Assembly (NCBI GenBank): GCA_029706075.1
Contig: JAINUG010000525.1
Coordinates: 1-64,000, forward strand
Reading direction: 5' to 3'
Length of the DNA stretch: 64,000 bases
Origin: Aldrovandia affinis
Taxonomy: Eukaryota > Chordata > Actinopteri > Notacanthiformes > Halosauridae
Shown: piece by piece, positions 25,471-39,050 of the stretch
Layout: each line of letters opens with the position of its first letter
How positions within the stretch are numbered: the first letter of the stretch is position 1
The notes under the pieces: model-generated
Database searches by the model: none
What the model was told of the DNA's origin: nothing
What the model saw: the letters and a program-made list of their open reading frames with translations, nothing else
Translations under genes and position numbers: made by a program

Positions 25471-25720
25471 TAACATCCAGCACTAACCCAAATCCAAAAG
25501 CATCAACACAACAGTCCACTGAGTGTAAATTACTCACAAAAATGACTTGGAGCTTCAATAAAACCTTTCAGTACAGGTATGTGTAACAGCAATGAAAACT
25601 CACACTGAAACAAGGGACAGTTGTCAAATAAGAGCGATTTTATGACTCATGAGTTTGATTCATTTATTTATTTGATTTTCTTCTTAACAGTAATTCATTA
25701 GGACAGGTTTACTTTTACAG

Positions 25721-25816
25721 GGACAGCATATGATTTTCAACATGGATGTCAGTGCATCCACTATTTTGTACCAGATTCAGCTCAGAGGCTCCGTTTCATC
25801 TGTAGTCTCTGAGCAG
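25721..25816 (+). CDS. Putative + strand micro-exon, unit C (25 codons)
   Basis: Acceptor-like ACTTTTACAG precedes 25721. ATG at 25742 opens 25 codons (start MDVSAST, end VVSEQ) that run exactly to GAGCAG|GTAAGA, a consensus donor, in phase 0. I do not recognise the protein. Differences from unit D are all silent (three codons), which hints at coding constraint, while E has a nonsense change and A and B are broken. No partner exon was found. It could instead be a transposon exon. Confidence 0.35.
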
Positions 25817-26502
25817 GTAAGAAAAATACAATAATTTAAAACAAAAAAACAATGTTCAAACAAATTGATTGAAAACTGAAAATGATTTCAGCATTAAACT
25901 TCATAGAGAAAATAATAACCTTTAATAGTCAAACAAATATAGTTTGTGTTACTACACATGCTGATGTTACTCATTAAAAACAAATGAGATACCAGCAATA
26001 AACTTGAGACAGACTGAGATAAAATATTACCTTTATTTTACTCTTTACTGAAGACAAATCTGAATAGAAAACATATTTCAGAAGTTCAAGCTAATAACAG
26101 CCTTTATGTCCAAGTCAACACAATTGGGTAAGCCTGCGCTGTAGAACAGGGGCTCCCACATGGGTCTCTGAAGGAGCCTCAGGGGGTCCCTCATCAAATG
26201 GAAAACATTTCCCCTTTTAAGAACCTTTTGATTAGTTTTACACATTTCATTCATGTAAAAATTTCAAAACAATAAATCTGGTCTCACGACGTTGGTAATA
26301 TTTTATTATTTAAATTACATATGTATATATATACATATGCCAGCAGGTTGGCATCAGATTAAATTAGATCACTTATTCAATTGTGTTGCAAACTGGGTAC
26401 AATTGTATGTAAATGAATTCTCACCTGAGGGAGTTCTCCAGTTCCTGTTCAAACTACATTTTTATTCAAGCACTTCCCAAAGTTCACACATCTGTAGGGC
26501 TA

Positions 26503-28341
<1,839 letters not shown>

Positions 28342-28777
28342 CTGCAGGGAAACAGCAGAAGGGATTTAGCCTGAATCAAACTGGTCCTACTGCATCAGAG
28401 GAGAGAAGTGTGTTGACACACACATGCATCACTGCTATAAACTTTTTTCAGATTTCAGTGGGCAAATTGGGCAATATTCAAAGAAAAGTCAACAAATCAG
28501 CATGTATAAATGACTGTAAATGATTAAAATAGTTTAGCATGAGCCTTGACTCAAATGACATGGATAATTATCCAGTATCTCGTCTTATTGATCAGTGTGC
28601 AGCAGCCTTTAGCGAACATTACCTAGTTAGCAAACCGTGCCAAGTTTGGCGATAGAATGCCTGTTCTATATTGATATTATTTTACACACTATGGGTTCTG
28701 CCAACGATGTTTCCAGCCACAACTTGTGAGTATCAAACCAAACGTGTATCAGTAAACTAGTTCGTTAATTAACTTAC

Positions 28778-28890
28778 CAGTGATGGACTGATCAAACGTA
28801 AAGTCGCGTATGTTTAAAAAGTTTATCGTCTAGCTTGATACGCAATTAACGTTTGAGTACGCGAGTGCCTACTGGCTTACCACTTAAGTG
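28778..28890 (-). promoter_or_regulatory. 5' non-coding exon and presumed promoter of ZNF C
   Basis: Donor CACTG|GTAAGTTAAT, last exon base 28778. An expanded TATA-rich microsatellite (28910-28942) lies just upstream. Confidence 0.5.
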
Positions 28891-28901
28891 CACCCCTGTA
28901 T

Positions 28902-28943
<42 letters not shown>

Positions 28944-29109
28944 TGTAAATATATGCAAAAACAAAGCACAATTGACAGCTGAGCAGAATCGAGTAGTTAT
29001 CTAAACTAATGTCTGGTAAAAAAATATGAAAAAAAAAAATATATATATTTATATATAAACGGACAACCTGTGTAAGAGCGGCAGTGGAGAGTTCTGCAGC
29101 CCAATTGCA

Positions 29110-29290
29110 TTTGCTGCACTGTAGTATAATGGTGAAGGAACTGGACTTGTAACGCAAGTTTCAGGTTAGATTCCCAGTTGGGGCTTTGCCATTGCCCCCT
29201 TGAGCAAGGTAGGTATCCCCAGTTGCTTCAGTAAATATCCATCCGTATAAATGGATGTAGGTAAATGGATTAAGATAATGTACCTGTAAA
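29110..29290 (+). mobile_element. Old tRNA-derived SINE, unit C
   Basis: Same copy as in unit B (19646), with a deletion of the AAACGGCGTAAATCGCTCTG segment near its 3' end. Confidence 0.6.
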
Positions 29291-29956
29291 TCAGGCCCAG
29301 ATGGAAGGCTCGTGTGTTACTGGAGGATCCTGCTAGCGCTAAACAAAACTAGCCACCAGCACTTTTTTTAAACATACCCTTATTCGCTCGTGTTATGTTT
29401 CGCTTCCTCGGTTTGATTTTTTTATCTTGATGCAATTCTCGTTCTCTTTTTCTTTATTTGGTTGAATGAGCAAACTGCTAACCCCAAATTCTTCTTCTTC
29501 TTGTAGAGGTAATGGCACAGATTCAACGCTGCTAAGCGCATTGCTGCCACCTGCAGGCTAGATGGACTCACACTGAAAAGAGATTCAATAGTTCATTAAT
29601 TCTGATGTAGGTGCGAAGGGGCTATGTTAAGACCACATACCTTTAGTATTGTTTTTGTACATATTAGTTTTTCTCTTAGTTTGTTGGCTGTGCATAATTC
29701 CCTTTTGATTGTCTTTTTCATGTCTGAAAAAAATATATATATATTATTGCTGATTCACATAAGTTTTGTCTTGTGTGCCTTGTGATAGCCTAATGCTGCC
29801 TGACAACTTCATTTCCCCTCGGGGATCAATAAAGTATCTATCTATCGATCCATCTATATATAACTAACCCAAATCCAAGAGCTCGTACCTGGGCCTCCCA
29901 AAACATCAACAACAGTCCAGAGTTTTGATTACTCAAAAAGATTACCCATTCATTTC

Positions 29957-30045
29957 CATCCATCCATCCATCCAGCCTATCCCAGCATGCGTTCCGGGCG
30001 AGAGGCAGGAATACACCCTGGACAGGTCGCCAATCCATCGCAGGG
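29957..30045. mobile_element. Short CATC-tailed retroposon fragment, unit D
   Basis: CCATCCATCCATCC followed by GCCTATCCCAGCATGCGTTC and GACAGGTCGCCAATCCATCG, the same family as 51576-51892. It is flanked by CCCATTCATTTCCA-type repeats. Units A, B and C have the uninterrupted CCCATTCATTTACAG target. Compared with E, about 45 bp are missing. Confidence 0.7.
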
Positions 30046-30467
30046 CCCATTCATTTCCAGTGTTACGCAAACTTTCCTTCATCATATTGAAGAATACATT
30101 GAACTGAATAGACTCTGCACACATCTGATTGTACAAGGTTACCACCAGAGGGCCTTTTGGGCACCTTGTTGTTAAAATACCATACTTGGGTAAGATGGAC
30201 TTGGCTGAATAATTAATGCGAAAATAGCAAAACACAATTCAATACAAGTTCTTTATTAGAAGTGGTTGGCTCAATTAAATACAAGTGCAACATTAAGAGA
30301 CAACCTTGTAGAAAAATAATATGACATTTATTGAACATAACGTATGAAAATAGCAAAGCACAATTCAATACATTCATGAACAACAACTGTATGCGTGAAC
30401 GGGTGTATGTATCTGTATATTTGTGTGTGTGGCCGTGCTCTCCAGTTTTATATGTTGCGTTGAGGTA

Positions 30468-30590
30468 CGCATTTCCGCTTGTACAGTATATTCACTGTAC
30501 GTGGAAATGCGATCCTACAAGGCGGGGCTGAATGACGTCATCAGGATTCCCTGGTACAGACGTTGTCCTGTGTATCAGGAAGTTGGAATG
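30468..30590 (+). promoter_or_regulatory. Promoter-like dyad with CRE, unit D
   Basis: Same dyad and GC box, perfect CRE at 30533-30540, ETS core in CAGGAAGT. Confidence 0.45.
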
Positions 30591-30949
30591 CGTGGTGGAG
30601 GAACGTTAAGCACTCAAAATTATATTAATTGAAATTGCATTTCAAACATACTTAATGTAGGGACTGCACATTCCACATAAGATTAACAGACATTTAAAGG
30701 TAATCAACAATCATACAAACAAAAGGTAATCACATTTTAATCACAGATGTTAAGAAATGTGTAACTACATAGCAATTGTGATTTCTCTCACTTATGTATT
30801 CTCTCAAATATTCCACTGTGATTATTCTAACACCACTTTTCTGAGAAGTCCTTCAAAACTGAACAAAACCTTTGTAAGGGTTTCTAGTGTGAACATTTCT
30901 TGAGAAAGCGGTTTCATCAATTGTCTTCCCACAAGTCCATCATTTTAGC

Positions 30950-31290
30950 AGGTGCTTTTATCCAAAGCGACTTACAGTAGTGAATGCATGCATTTTTCAG
31001 TGTATGTGGTCCCAGTGGGAATTGAACCCACAACCTAAGCATTGCCAACACCGTGCTCTACCAACTGAGCTACACAGAACCAGTATAAAAGTTTTCGAAT
31101 ATAACTTTACCGGACACTGCACAGCTGGGCGTTTTATTCTCCTGTGTGGATGCGCTGATGCTCCTCACAACTGCATAAATCGCCATGCTTTTTTCAGTAT
31201 ATGTCTTGTGTTTCAGTGGGAATCGAACCCACAACCTACACGCTGTCAGCGCCATGCTCTACCTACTGAGCCACACAGAACCACTTTAGT
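30950..31290 (-). mobile_element. Two tRNA-like SINE pieces, unit D
   Basis: Heads at about 30955-31085 and 31185-31285, arranged as in unit C. The LINE fragment that should follow is deleted at a CAGGT repeat. Confidence 0.6.
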
Positions 31291-31637
31291 AGTTAAATTT
31301 GGGTCTTGTGATTTTCTTCAGACACTGACAGATGGGAAACAGCCTTACAACACTGGAGCTTCCATTTGGAGTTTAACTCCAGGTCACATCCAGCACTAAC
31401 CCAAATCCAAAAGCATCAACACAACAGTCCACTGAGTGTCAATTACTCACAAAAATGACTTGGAGCTTCAATAAAACCTTCCAGTACAGGTATGTGTAAC
31501 AACAATTAAAACTCACACTGAAACAAGGGACATTTGTCAAATAAGAGTGATTTTATGACTCATGAGTTTGATTCATTTATTTATTTGATTTTCTTCTTAA
31601 CAGTAATTCATTAGGACATACAGGTTTACTTTTACAG

Positions 31638-31733
31638 GGACAGCATATGATTTTCAACATGGATGTCAGCGCATCCACTATTTTATACCAGATTCAGCTC
31701 AGAGGCTCTGTTTCATCTGTAGTCTCTGAGCAG
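31638..31733 (+). CDS. Putative + strand micro-exon, unit D (25 codons)
   Basis: ATG at 31659, 25 codons to CAG|GTAAGA. It codes for the same peptide as in unit C despite three base changes (AGT/AGC, TTG/TTA, TCC/TCT). Function unknown and no partner exon seen. Confidence 0.35.
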
Positions 31734-32205
31734 GTAAGAAAAATACAACAATTTAAAACAACAAAACAATGTTCAAACAAATTGATTGAAAACTGGAAAT
31801 GATTTCAGCATTAAACTTCATAGAGAAAATAATAACCTTTAATAGTGAAACAAATATAGTTTGTGTTACTACACATGCTGATGTTACTCATTAAAAACAA
31901 ATGAGACAGACTGAGATAAAATATTACCTTTATTTTACTCTTTACTGAAGACAAATCTGAATAGAAAACATATTTCAGAAGTTCAAGCTAATAACAGCCT
32001 TTATGTCCAAGTCAACACAGTTGGGTAAGCCTGCGCTGTAGAACAGGGGCTCCCACATGGGTCTCTGAAGGAGCCTCAGGGGGTCCCTCATCAAATGGAA
32101 AACATTTCCCCTTTTAAGAACCTTTTGATTAGTTTTACACATTTAATTCATGTAAAAATTTCAAAACAATTTCTCACAACCTTGGTAATATTTTATCATT
32201 TAAAT

Positions 32206-32235
<30 letters not shown>

Positions 32236-32240
<5 letters not shown>

Positions 32241-33214
32241 CAATCAACCACAACAGTAAAACCACTGACAGGTGAAGTGAATAACATTGATCATCTCGTT
32301 ACAATGGCACCTGTCAAGGGGTGGGATATATTGGGCAGCAAGTGAACAGTCAGTTCTTGAAGTTAATGTGTTGGAAGCAGGAAAAATGGGCAAGCGTAAG
32401 GATCTGAGCAACTTTGACAAGGGCCAAATTGTGATGGCTAGACGACTGGGTCAGACCACTCCAAAACGGCAGGTCTTGTGGGGTGTTGCTGGTATGCAGT
32501 GGTTAGTACCTACCAAAAGTGGAAGGACAACCGGTGAACCGGCGACAGGGTCATGGGCGCCCAAGGCTCATTGATGCGCATGGGGATCGAAGGCTAGTCC
32601 GTCTGGTCTGATCCCACAGAAGAGCTACTGTAGCACAAATTGCTGAAAAAGTTAATGCTGGCTATGATAGAAAGGTGTCAGAACACACAGTGCCTCGCAG
32701 CTTGCTGCGTATGGGGCTGCGTAGCCGCAGACCGGTCAGAATGCCCATGCTGACCCCTGTCCACCGCCGAAAGCGCCTACAATGGGCACGTGAGCATCAG
32801 AACTGGAGAATGGAGCAATGGAAGAAGGTGGGCTGGTCTGATTAATCACGTTTTCTTTTACATCATGTGGATGGCCGGGTGCGTGTGCTTCGTTTACCTG
32901 GGGAAGAGATGTCATGTTTGAGGAACATGACAAAGTGTTCAAGGTGTTGACTTGGCCTCCAAATTCCCCAGATCTCAATCCGATCGAGCATCTGTGGAAT
33001 GTGCTGGACCAACAAGTCCGATCGATGGAGGCATCACCTCGCAACTTACAGGAATTAAAGGATCTGCTGCTAATGTATTGGTGCCAGATACCACAGGACA
33101 CCTTCAGAAGTCTTGTGGAGTCCATGTCTCGACGGGTCAGAGCTGTTTTGGTGGCATGAGGGGGACCTACACAATATTAGGCAGGTGGTTTTAATGTTAT
33201 GGCTGATCGGTGTA
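32236..33214 (+). mobile_element. Tc1/mariner element, decayed, unit D
   Basis: Ends TACACCAATCAACCACAACA and, on the minus strand, TACACCGATCAGCCATAACA, imperfect inverted repeats within a TA microsatellite. It keeps pieces of the transposase: DNA-binding part ([19 protein letters not shown], then frame breaks) and the C-terminal catalytic block with PPNSPDLNPIEHLW (32958 onward), which carries the last D and E of the DDE triad. The middle with the first catalytic Asp appears deleted and stops interrupt it. Non-autonomous. Confidence 0.9.
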
Positions 33215-33235
33215 TATACAGTATTGCTCTATATA

Positions 33236-33390
33236 CACTAATATACACTACCGGTCAAAAGTTTTAGAACACCCCCATTTTCCAGTTTTTGACCTTGACC
33301 TTGAAAAACATATTTGATTCCCCAAACAATATGTAGTATGTTTTCTTTGCTGGCAACAGGCAGTTGGTACAATTGGAAAAGTTAAACATT
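33236..33390 (+). mobile_element. Tc1-like terminus fragment, unit D
   Basis: TACACTACCGGTCAAAAGTT followed by TTAGAACACCCCCATTTTCC resembles the terminus of a second fish Tc1-type family. No second end is seen. The copy in unit E is at about 41403-41550. Confidence 0.45.
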
Positions 33391-33457
33391 ACAACAATTT
33401 AGCAATTGTGAAACATCGATGGGTATTTTCAAACCGCTGTTGTTCAGTACTGGAATC

Positions 33458-33626
33458 CATAGGCGCCGATTTATGTTTCTGCCCGTGGGTGCCGCGCAGC
33501 GTATGCTAGGTGGAGTTTGCTATCAAATCAATGTAAATTTGGCTCCGTGCATAATTTTCCCCGTGGGTGCTCGGCCTTCTCCGTGGGTGCTCGGGCCCCG
33601 GAGCACCCACGGGATCGGCGCCTATG
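33458..33626. mobile_element. hAT-type MITE, 169 bp, unit D only
   Basis: Perfect 13-bp inverted ends CATAGGCGCCGAT / ATCGGCGCCTATG, flanked by the 8-bp duplication CTGGAATC (33450-33457 and 33627-33634). Units B and E show the empty site TACTGGAATCTGTTGG. The interior repeats CCGTGGGTGCTCGG. An 8-bp duplication fits hAT. Confidence 0.9.
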
Positions 33627-34032
33627 CTGGAATCTGTTGGTACACTACTTAATCTACAGTATATCCCTGATGATAACTAGTTTGAAAGCATGGCATTTTT
33701 AGGCTAACGTTATTGCCTACATTGACAATTCACAAAATTATATTATGTGATGAAGTTATTGTGCAGTAACTGAGTAATGGCCTGAGTCTGGAAAGAGGGA
33801 CTTTTTCACATACACGTGACACAGCTGCTTGCACAATCCCTGTTCACACTGTACTGCCTGTGTTCAACCTTTTAAACACTCTAATATATCATTATATTCT
33901 ATATAGACATGTAAATCATAATATCACGTAGACAATTAAATACATATTTGGGTCAGAAAATGAAGAAACAACATTTTAAGACTTTGAAAGCAGTCTGCCT
34001 GTGCCAGAAGCACAGGAAGTGATGCTCTCTGG

Positions 34033-34553
34033 TGTAACAGATTAGATGATTCCCTTACCATGAGCGGGAATTGCAGTAGGACCGCCCCTTGTGCCCTCGA
34101 GGTCTGGGCAAGAGACCCCTTTACTCTGCCCAGTCGTTACATGAGGTTGCCGGGGTAGGTACTGAAATGTTAAGCACCTGTTGTTTTATATTAATTAATG
34201 TAGCGAATGTAAGATTTTAACCTTTTATTGTTTATATAATTATTGCGTACTGTTTGTTTAATATCTTGGAGACCTGTAATATGGTTTATGATAATTATTT
34301 CGATTTCATTTAGTGACGTTAGCCATTCGAAGGTTAGCTAGCTAGCCAGCAGGCTATTGCTAGGCTAATCCTTCTTTTCTTTCTTAGCCATGCAACGTGT
34401 ATGAAGAGCTGCGCACGAGACGTATGGGTCCTCATAATGTTCATCTGTTACCAGATTGTGGAGTCCCGACAATAAATGGCTGAGAGCCAAAGACAGCAGC
34501 GACTGGACATCATTGACTTAAACACAACGCAGAGCAGAGTACTACCCGCTACA
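34033..34553 (+). mobile_element. Solo LTR, unit D (521 bp)
   Basis: Starts TGTAACAGATTAG, ends CCCGCTACA, flanked by CTGG at 34029-34032 and 34554-34557. Unit B has the empty site GCTCTCTGGCACAA. AATAAA near 34471 suggests + orientation. No internal region remains. Confidence 0.85.
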
Positions 34554-34764
34554 CTGGCACAAGTTCTGGGCAGCTCAGCGCGTTGGCAGCAGAGTAAGAA
34601 GGAGAGGCTGCTGTTTCTCCCACGTCAGATTCAATTAGATCACTTATTCAATTGTGTTGCAAACTGGGTACAATAGTATGCTTTTTTACCTGAATGAATT
34701 CTCCAGTTCCTGTTCAAACTGTATTTTTATTAAAGCACTTCCCTCAATTCATACATCTGTAGGG

Positions 34765-36081
34765 CTATTCACTTGTATGAATTTTCAGGTGGTGATTTAA
34801 ATTAGACTTCTGATTAAAACACTTCCCACACTGAGTACATTCGTAGGGCTTTTTACCTGTGTGAATCGTCTTGTGTCTTTTTAAATAAGACTGCTGATTA
34901 AAACACTTCCCACATTCAGTACAGGTGAAGGGCTTTTCACCTGTATGAATTCTCAGATGGTACTTTAAATGACAGTCTAGGCTAAAACACTTCTCACAAT
35001 GAGTACATTTATAGGGCTTTTCACCTGTGTGAATCATCTTGTGTCTTTTTAAATAAGACTGCTGATTAAAACACTTCCCACATTCAGTACATTTGTAGGG
35101 CTTTTCACCTGTATGAATTTTCAAGTGGGTATTTAACTGACATGCTTGGTTAAAACGCTTCTCACACTGAGTACATTTGTAGGGCTTTTCACCTGTATGA
35201 GTCATTTGGTGTTTAATTAAACTGCGTGTAAATTTAAAACAGTCTCCACAGTCAGTACATTTGTAGGGCTTTTCACCTGCATGAATTTTCAAGTGGATAC
35301 TTAAATAAGATTGCCGATTAAACCACTTCTCACACTGTGGGCATTTCAAATGCTTTTCACCTGCATGAGTCATTTGGTGTTTAATTAAACTGCATGCACA
35401 GTTAAAACAGTCTCCACAGTCAGTACAGTTGTAGGGCTTTTCACCTGTGTGAATTTTCTTGTGTTGATTTAAATTAGATTTCTGGTAAAAACACTTCCCA
35501 CCCTCTGTACATGTGTAGGGCTTTTCAACTGTATGAATTCTCAAGCGGTCATTTAAATTAGATTGCTTATTGATATTCATGGGCTCACTAACTAAACTTT
35601 CACTGGATTCACACTTCATTCGATCAGATTTAATAGCAACACAGTTAATGTCCTGCAAGTCGTTGTCCGGTTCAGCTTTAAGGTAGCCTCCATCATCAGT
35701 CTCTGTTTTGATCTGGTCAGGATGCAGGTGGGGTACATATCCCAGCTCTGTGCTGTCAAGGCTCTCTGTCTTAATAAGATCCCCAGTGTGGGTGGAGCCC
35801 AGATCAGTTTCTGTTTTTATCAGTGATGTGTGTGTGTGGTGTAGATCACTGACCCCGCTGTGTGCTGTAACACACTCTGGCTCCAGTGTGTGGAGACCTG
35901 GAGCAGCACACTCTGTCTCTGACTGTGCCATGTGGACAGAATCCAGTCCACGGAGTTCCTCTTGTTTCTGTCTGATGCTGTGCTGCTCAGTGAGCTCTGG
36001 TAGTGTTGTCTCAGTGTCCTGTCTCAGACAGACTGCTGCCTGCATCACACTGCTGCTCAAAGCTATGCAGAAGTGCAGCTC
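34765..36081 (-). CDS. ZNF D: intact C2H2 zinc-finger protein (8 canonical fingers)
   Basis: Probable nuclear DNA-binding regulator. The exon begins at 36081 after the acceptor; the first ATG in frame is at about 36045, leaving ~426 residues. The N-terminal ~165 residues are acidic, with four lysine motifs fitting the SUMO consensus (LIKTET, LIKTES, QIKTET, YLKAE). A half finger (NKQSNLNDRLRIH) and a degenerate finger with CTEGG follow, then eight canonical fingers with TGEKPYKC linkers and CGKCF or CEKCF cores. Helices include FTRSLIKH, QACQLNTH, QQSYLKRH and LDCHLKYH. The frame ends at HTSE plus TAG, a linker Lys codon turned stop, with AATAAA about 35 bp later. Upstream are a conserved intron and 5' exon. 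No KRAB, SCAN or BTB domain. Target DNA unknown. Confidence 0.85.
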   Translation of the reverse strand, partial: ELHFCIALSSSVMQAAVCLRQDTETTLPELTEQHSIRQKQEELRGLDSVHMAQSETECAAPGLHTLEPECVTAHSGVSDLHHTHTSLIKTETDLGSTHTGDLIKTESLDSTELGYVPHLHPDQIKTETDDGGYLKAEPDNDLQDINCVAIKSDRMKCESSESLVSEPMNINKQSNLNDRLRIHTVEKPYTCTEGGKCFYQKSNLNQHKKIHTGEKPYNCTDCGDCFNCACSLIKHQMTHAGEKHLKCPQCEKWFNRQSYLSIHLKIHAGEKPYKCTDCGDCFKFTRSLIKHQMTHTGEKPYKCTQCEKRFNQACQLNTHLKIHTGEKPYKCTECGKCFNQQSYLKRHKMIHTGEKPYKCTHCEKCFSLDCHLKYHLRIHTGEKPFTCTECGKCFNQQSYLKRHKTIHTGKKPYECTQCGKCFNQKSNLNHHLKIHTSE

Positions 36082-36517
36082 CTGCAGGGAAACAGCAGAA
36101 GGGATTTAGCCTGAATCAAACTGGTCCTACTGCATCAGAGGAGAGAAGTGTGTTGACACACAAATGCATCACTGCTATAAACTTTTTTCAGATTTCAGTG
36201 GGCAAATTGGGCAATATTAAAAGAAAAGTCAACAAATCAGCATGTATAAATGACTGTAAATGATTAAAATAGTTTAGCATGAGCCTTGATTCAAATGACA
36301 TGGATAATTATCCAGTATCTCGTCTTATTGATTAGTGTGCAGCAGTCTTTAGCGAACATTACCTAGTTAGCAAACCGTGCCAAGTTTGGCGATAGAATGC
36401 CTGTTCTATATTGATATTATTTTACACACTATGGGTTCTGCCAACGACGTTTCCAGCCACAACTTGTGAGTATCAAACCAAACGTGTATCAGTAAACTAG
36501 TTCGTTAATTAACTTAC

Positions 36518-36630
36518 CAGTGATGGACTGATCAAACGTAAAGTCGCGTATGTTTAAAAAGTTTATCGTCTAGCTTGTTACGCAATTAACACGCGAGTGC
36601 CTACTGGCGTACCACTTATGTGCACCCCTG
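36518..36630 (-). promoter_or_regulatory. 5' non-coding exon and presumed promoter of ZNF D
   Basis: Donor CACTG|GTAAGTTAAT ends the exon at 36518. The intron to 36082 is 436 bp, as in unit B. A TATATA-rich stretch lies at about 36631-36655. Confidence 0.55.
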
Positions 36631-36802
36631 TATATACATATATATGTAAATATATGCAAAAACAAAGCACACTTGACAGACGAGCATAATCGAGTAGTTA
36701 TCTAAACTAATATCTGGTTTAAAAAAGATATATATTTATTTATATATAAACGGACAACCTGTGTAAGAGCGGCAGTGGAGAGTTCTGCAGCCCAATTGCA
36801 TT

Positions 36803-37000
36803 TGCTGCACTGTAGTATAATGGTGAAGGAACTGGGCTTGTAACGCAAGTTTCCGGTTAGATTCCCAGTTGGGGCTTTGCCATTGCACCCTTGAGCAAGG
36901 TAGGTATCCCCAGTTGCTTCAGTAAATATCCAGCCGTATAAATGGATGTAGGTAAATGCATTTAAACGGCGTAAATCGCTCTGGATTAAGATAATGGATC
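36803..37000 (+). mobile_element. Old tRNA-derived SINE, unit D
   Basis: GTAGTATAATGG and GGTTAGATTCC boxes, body with AAACGGCGTAAATCGCTCTG, orthologous to the copy in unit B. Confidence 0.6.
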
Positions 37001-37670
37001 TGTAAATCAGGCCCAGATCGGAGGCTCGTGTGTTACTGGAGGATCCTGCTAGCGCTAAACAAAACTACCCACCAGAACTTTTTTTAAACATACCCTTATT
37101 CGCTCGTGTTATGTTCCGCTTCCTCGGTTTGATTTTTTAATCTTGATGCAATTCTCGTTTTCTTTTTATTTATTCGTTAGAATGAGCAAACTGCTAACCC
37201 CAAATTCTTCTTCTTCTTGTAGAGGTAATGGCAGAGATCGAACGCTGCTAAGCGCATTGCTGCCACCTGCAGGCTAGATGGACTCACACTGAAAAGAGAT
37301 TCAATAGTACACTAATTCTGATGTAGGTGCGAAGGGGCTACGTTAAGACCACATACCTTTAGTATTGTTTTTGTACATATTAGTTTTTCTCTTAGTTTGT
37401 TGGCTGTACATAATTCCCTTTTGATTGTCTTTTTCATGTTTGAAAAATATATATATATATTATTGCTGATTCACATCATTTTTGTCTTGTGTGCCTTGTG
37501 ATAGCCTAATGCTGCCTGACAACTTAATTTCCCCTCGGGGATCAATAAAGTATCTATCTATCGATCCATCTATATATCATTAACCCAAATCCAAGAGCTC
37601 GTACCTGGGCCTCCCAAAACATCAACAACAGTCCAGAGCTTTGATTACTCAAAAAGATTACCCATTCATT

Positions 37671-37812
37671 TCCATCCATCCATCCATCCATTATCTAAGC
37701 CGCTTATTCCTGGTCAGGGTCGCGGAGGGGGGGCCGGAGCCTATCCCAGCATGCGTTCCGGGCGAGAGGCAGGAATACACCCTGGACAGGTCGCCAATCC
37801 ATCGCAGGGCCC
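37671..37812. mobile_element. Short CATC-tailed retroposon, unit E
   Basis: Longer version of the unit D copy, with TAAGCCGCTTATTCCTGGTC and GGTCGCGGAGG kept. Flanked by CCCATTCATTTCCA. Confidence 0.7.
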
Positions 37813-38235
37813 ATTCATTTCCAGTGTTACGCAAACTTTCCTTCATCATATTGAAGAATACATTGAACTGAATAGACTCTGCACACAAGCTGATTGTACA
37901 AGGTTACCACCAGAGGGCCTTTTGGGCACCTTGTTGTTAAAATACCATACTTGGGTAAGATGGACTCGGCTGAATAATTAATGCGAAAATAGCAAAGCAC
38001 AATTCAATACAAGTTCTTTATTAGAAGTGGTTGGCTCAATGAAATACAAGTGCAACATTAAGACAGACAACCTTGTAGAAAAATAATATGACATTTATTG
38101 AACATAACGTATGAAAATAGCAAAGCACAATTCAATACATTCATGAACAACAACTGTATGCGTGAACGGGTGTATGTATCTGTATATTGTGTGTGTGTGG
38201 CCGTGCTCTCCAGTTTTATATGTTGCGTTGAGGTA

Positions 38236-38360
38236 CGCATTTCCGCTTGTACAGTATATTCACTGTACGTGGAAATGCGATCCTACAAGGCGGGGCTGAA
38301 TGACGTCATCAGGATTCCCTGGTACAGACGTTGTCCTGTGTATCAGGAAGTTGGAATGCG
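38236..38360 (+). promoter_or_regulatory. Promoter-like dyad with CRE, unit E
   Basis: Same elements; CRE TGACGTCA at 38301-38308. Confidence 0.45.
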
Positions 38361-38719
38361 TGGTGGAGGAACGTTAAGCACTCAAAATTATATTCATTGA
38401 AATTGCATTTCAAACATACTTAATGTAGGGACTGCACATTCCACATAAGATTAACAGACATTTAAAGGTAATCAACAATCATACAAACAAAAGGTAATCA
38501 CATTTTAATCACAGATGTTAAGAAATGTGTAACTACATAGCAATTGTGATTTCTCTCACTTCTGTATTCTCTCAAATATTCCACTGTGATTATTCTAACA
38601 CCACTTTTCTGAGAAGTCCTTCAAAACTGAACAAAACCTTTGTAAGGGTTTCTAGTGTGAACATTTCTTGAGAAAGCGGTTTCATCAATTGTCTTCCCAC
38701 AAGTCCATCATTTTAGCAG

Positions 38720-39050
38720 GTGCTTTTATCCAAAGCGACTTACAGTAGTGAATGCAGGCATTTTTCAGTGTATGTGGTCCCAGTGGGAATTGAACCCACA
38801 ACCTAAGCATTGCCAACACCGTGCTCTACCAACTGAGCTACACAGAACCAGTATAAAAGTTATCGAATATAACTTAACCAGACACTGCATAGCTGGGTGT
38901 TTTATTCTCCTGTGTGGATATGCTGATGCTCCTCACAACTGCATAAATCGTTTTTTCAGTATATGTGGTTTTAGTGGGAATCGAACGCACAACCTACGAG
39001 ATGCCAGCGCCATGCTCTACCTACTGAGCCACACAGAACCACTTTAGTAG
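38720..39050 (-). mobile_element. Two tRNA-like SINE pieces, unit E
   Basis: Heads at about 38725-38850 and 38945-39045, arranged as in C and D. Confidence 0.6.

Larger units (their letters stand above)
29787..37502 (-). repeat. Segmental duplication unit D
   Basis: 7.7 kb. Shares with E the retroposon at its start, Tc1, Tc1-like terminus and solo LTR. Its own mark is the 169-bp MITE. Lacks the LINE fragment, like B. Confidence 0.85.

Noticed and set aside
29965..30050. Possible ZNF-linked coding exon on either strand
   Set aside because: The sequence is a CATC-tailed retroposon fragment flanked by target duplication.
32287..32574. Tc1 transposase as an active gene
   Set aside because: The frame is interrupted repeatedly and the middle with a catalytic Asp is missing in both copies.
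34476..34676. 66-codon + strand frame starting MAESQRQQRLD (also 42866)
   Set aside because: It spans the end of the solo LTR and the flank, with no splice or domain evidence. Probably chance.
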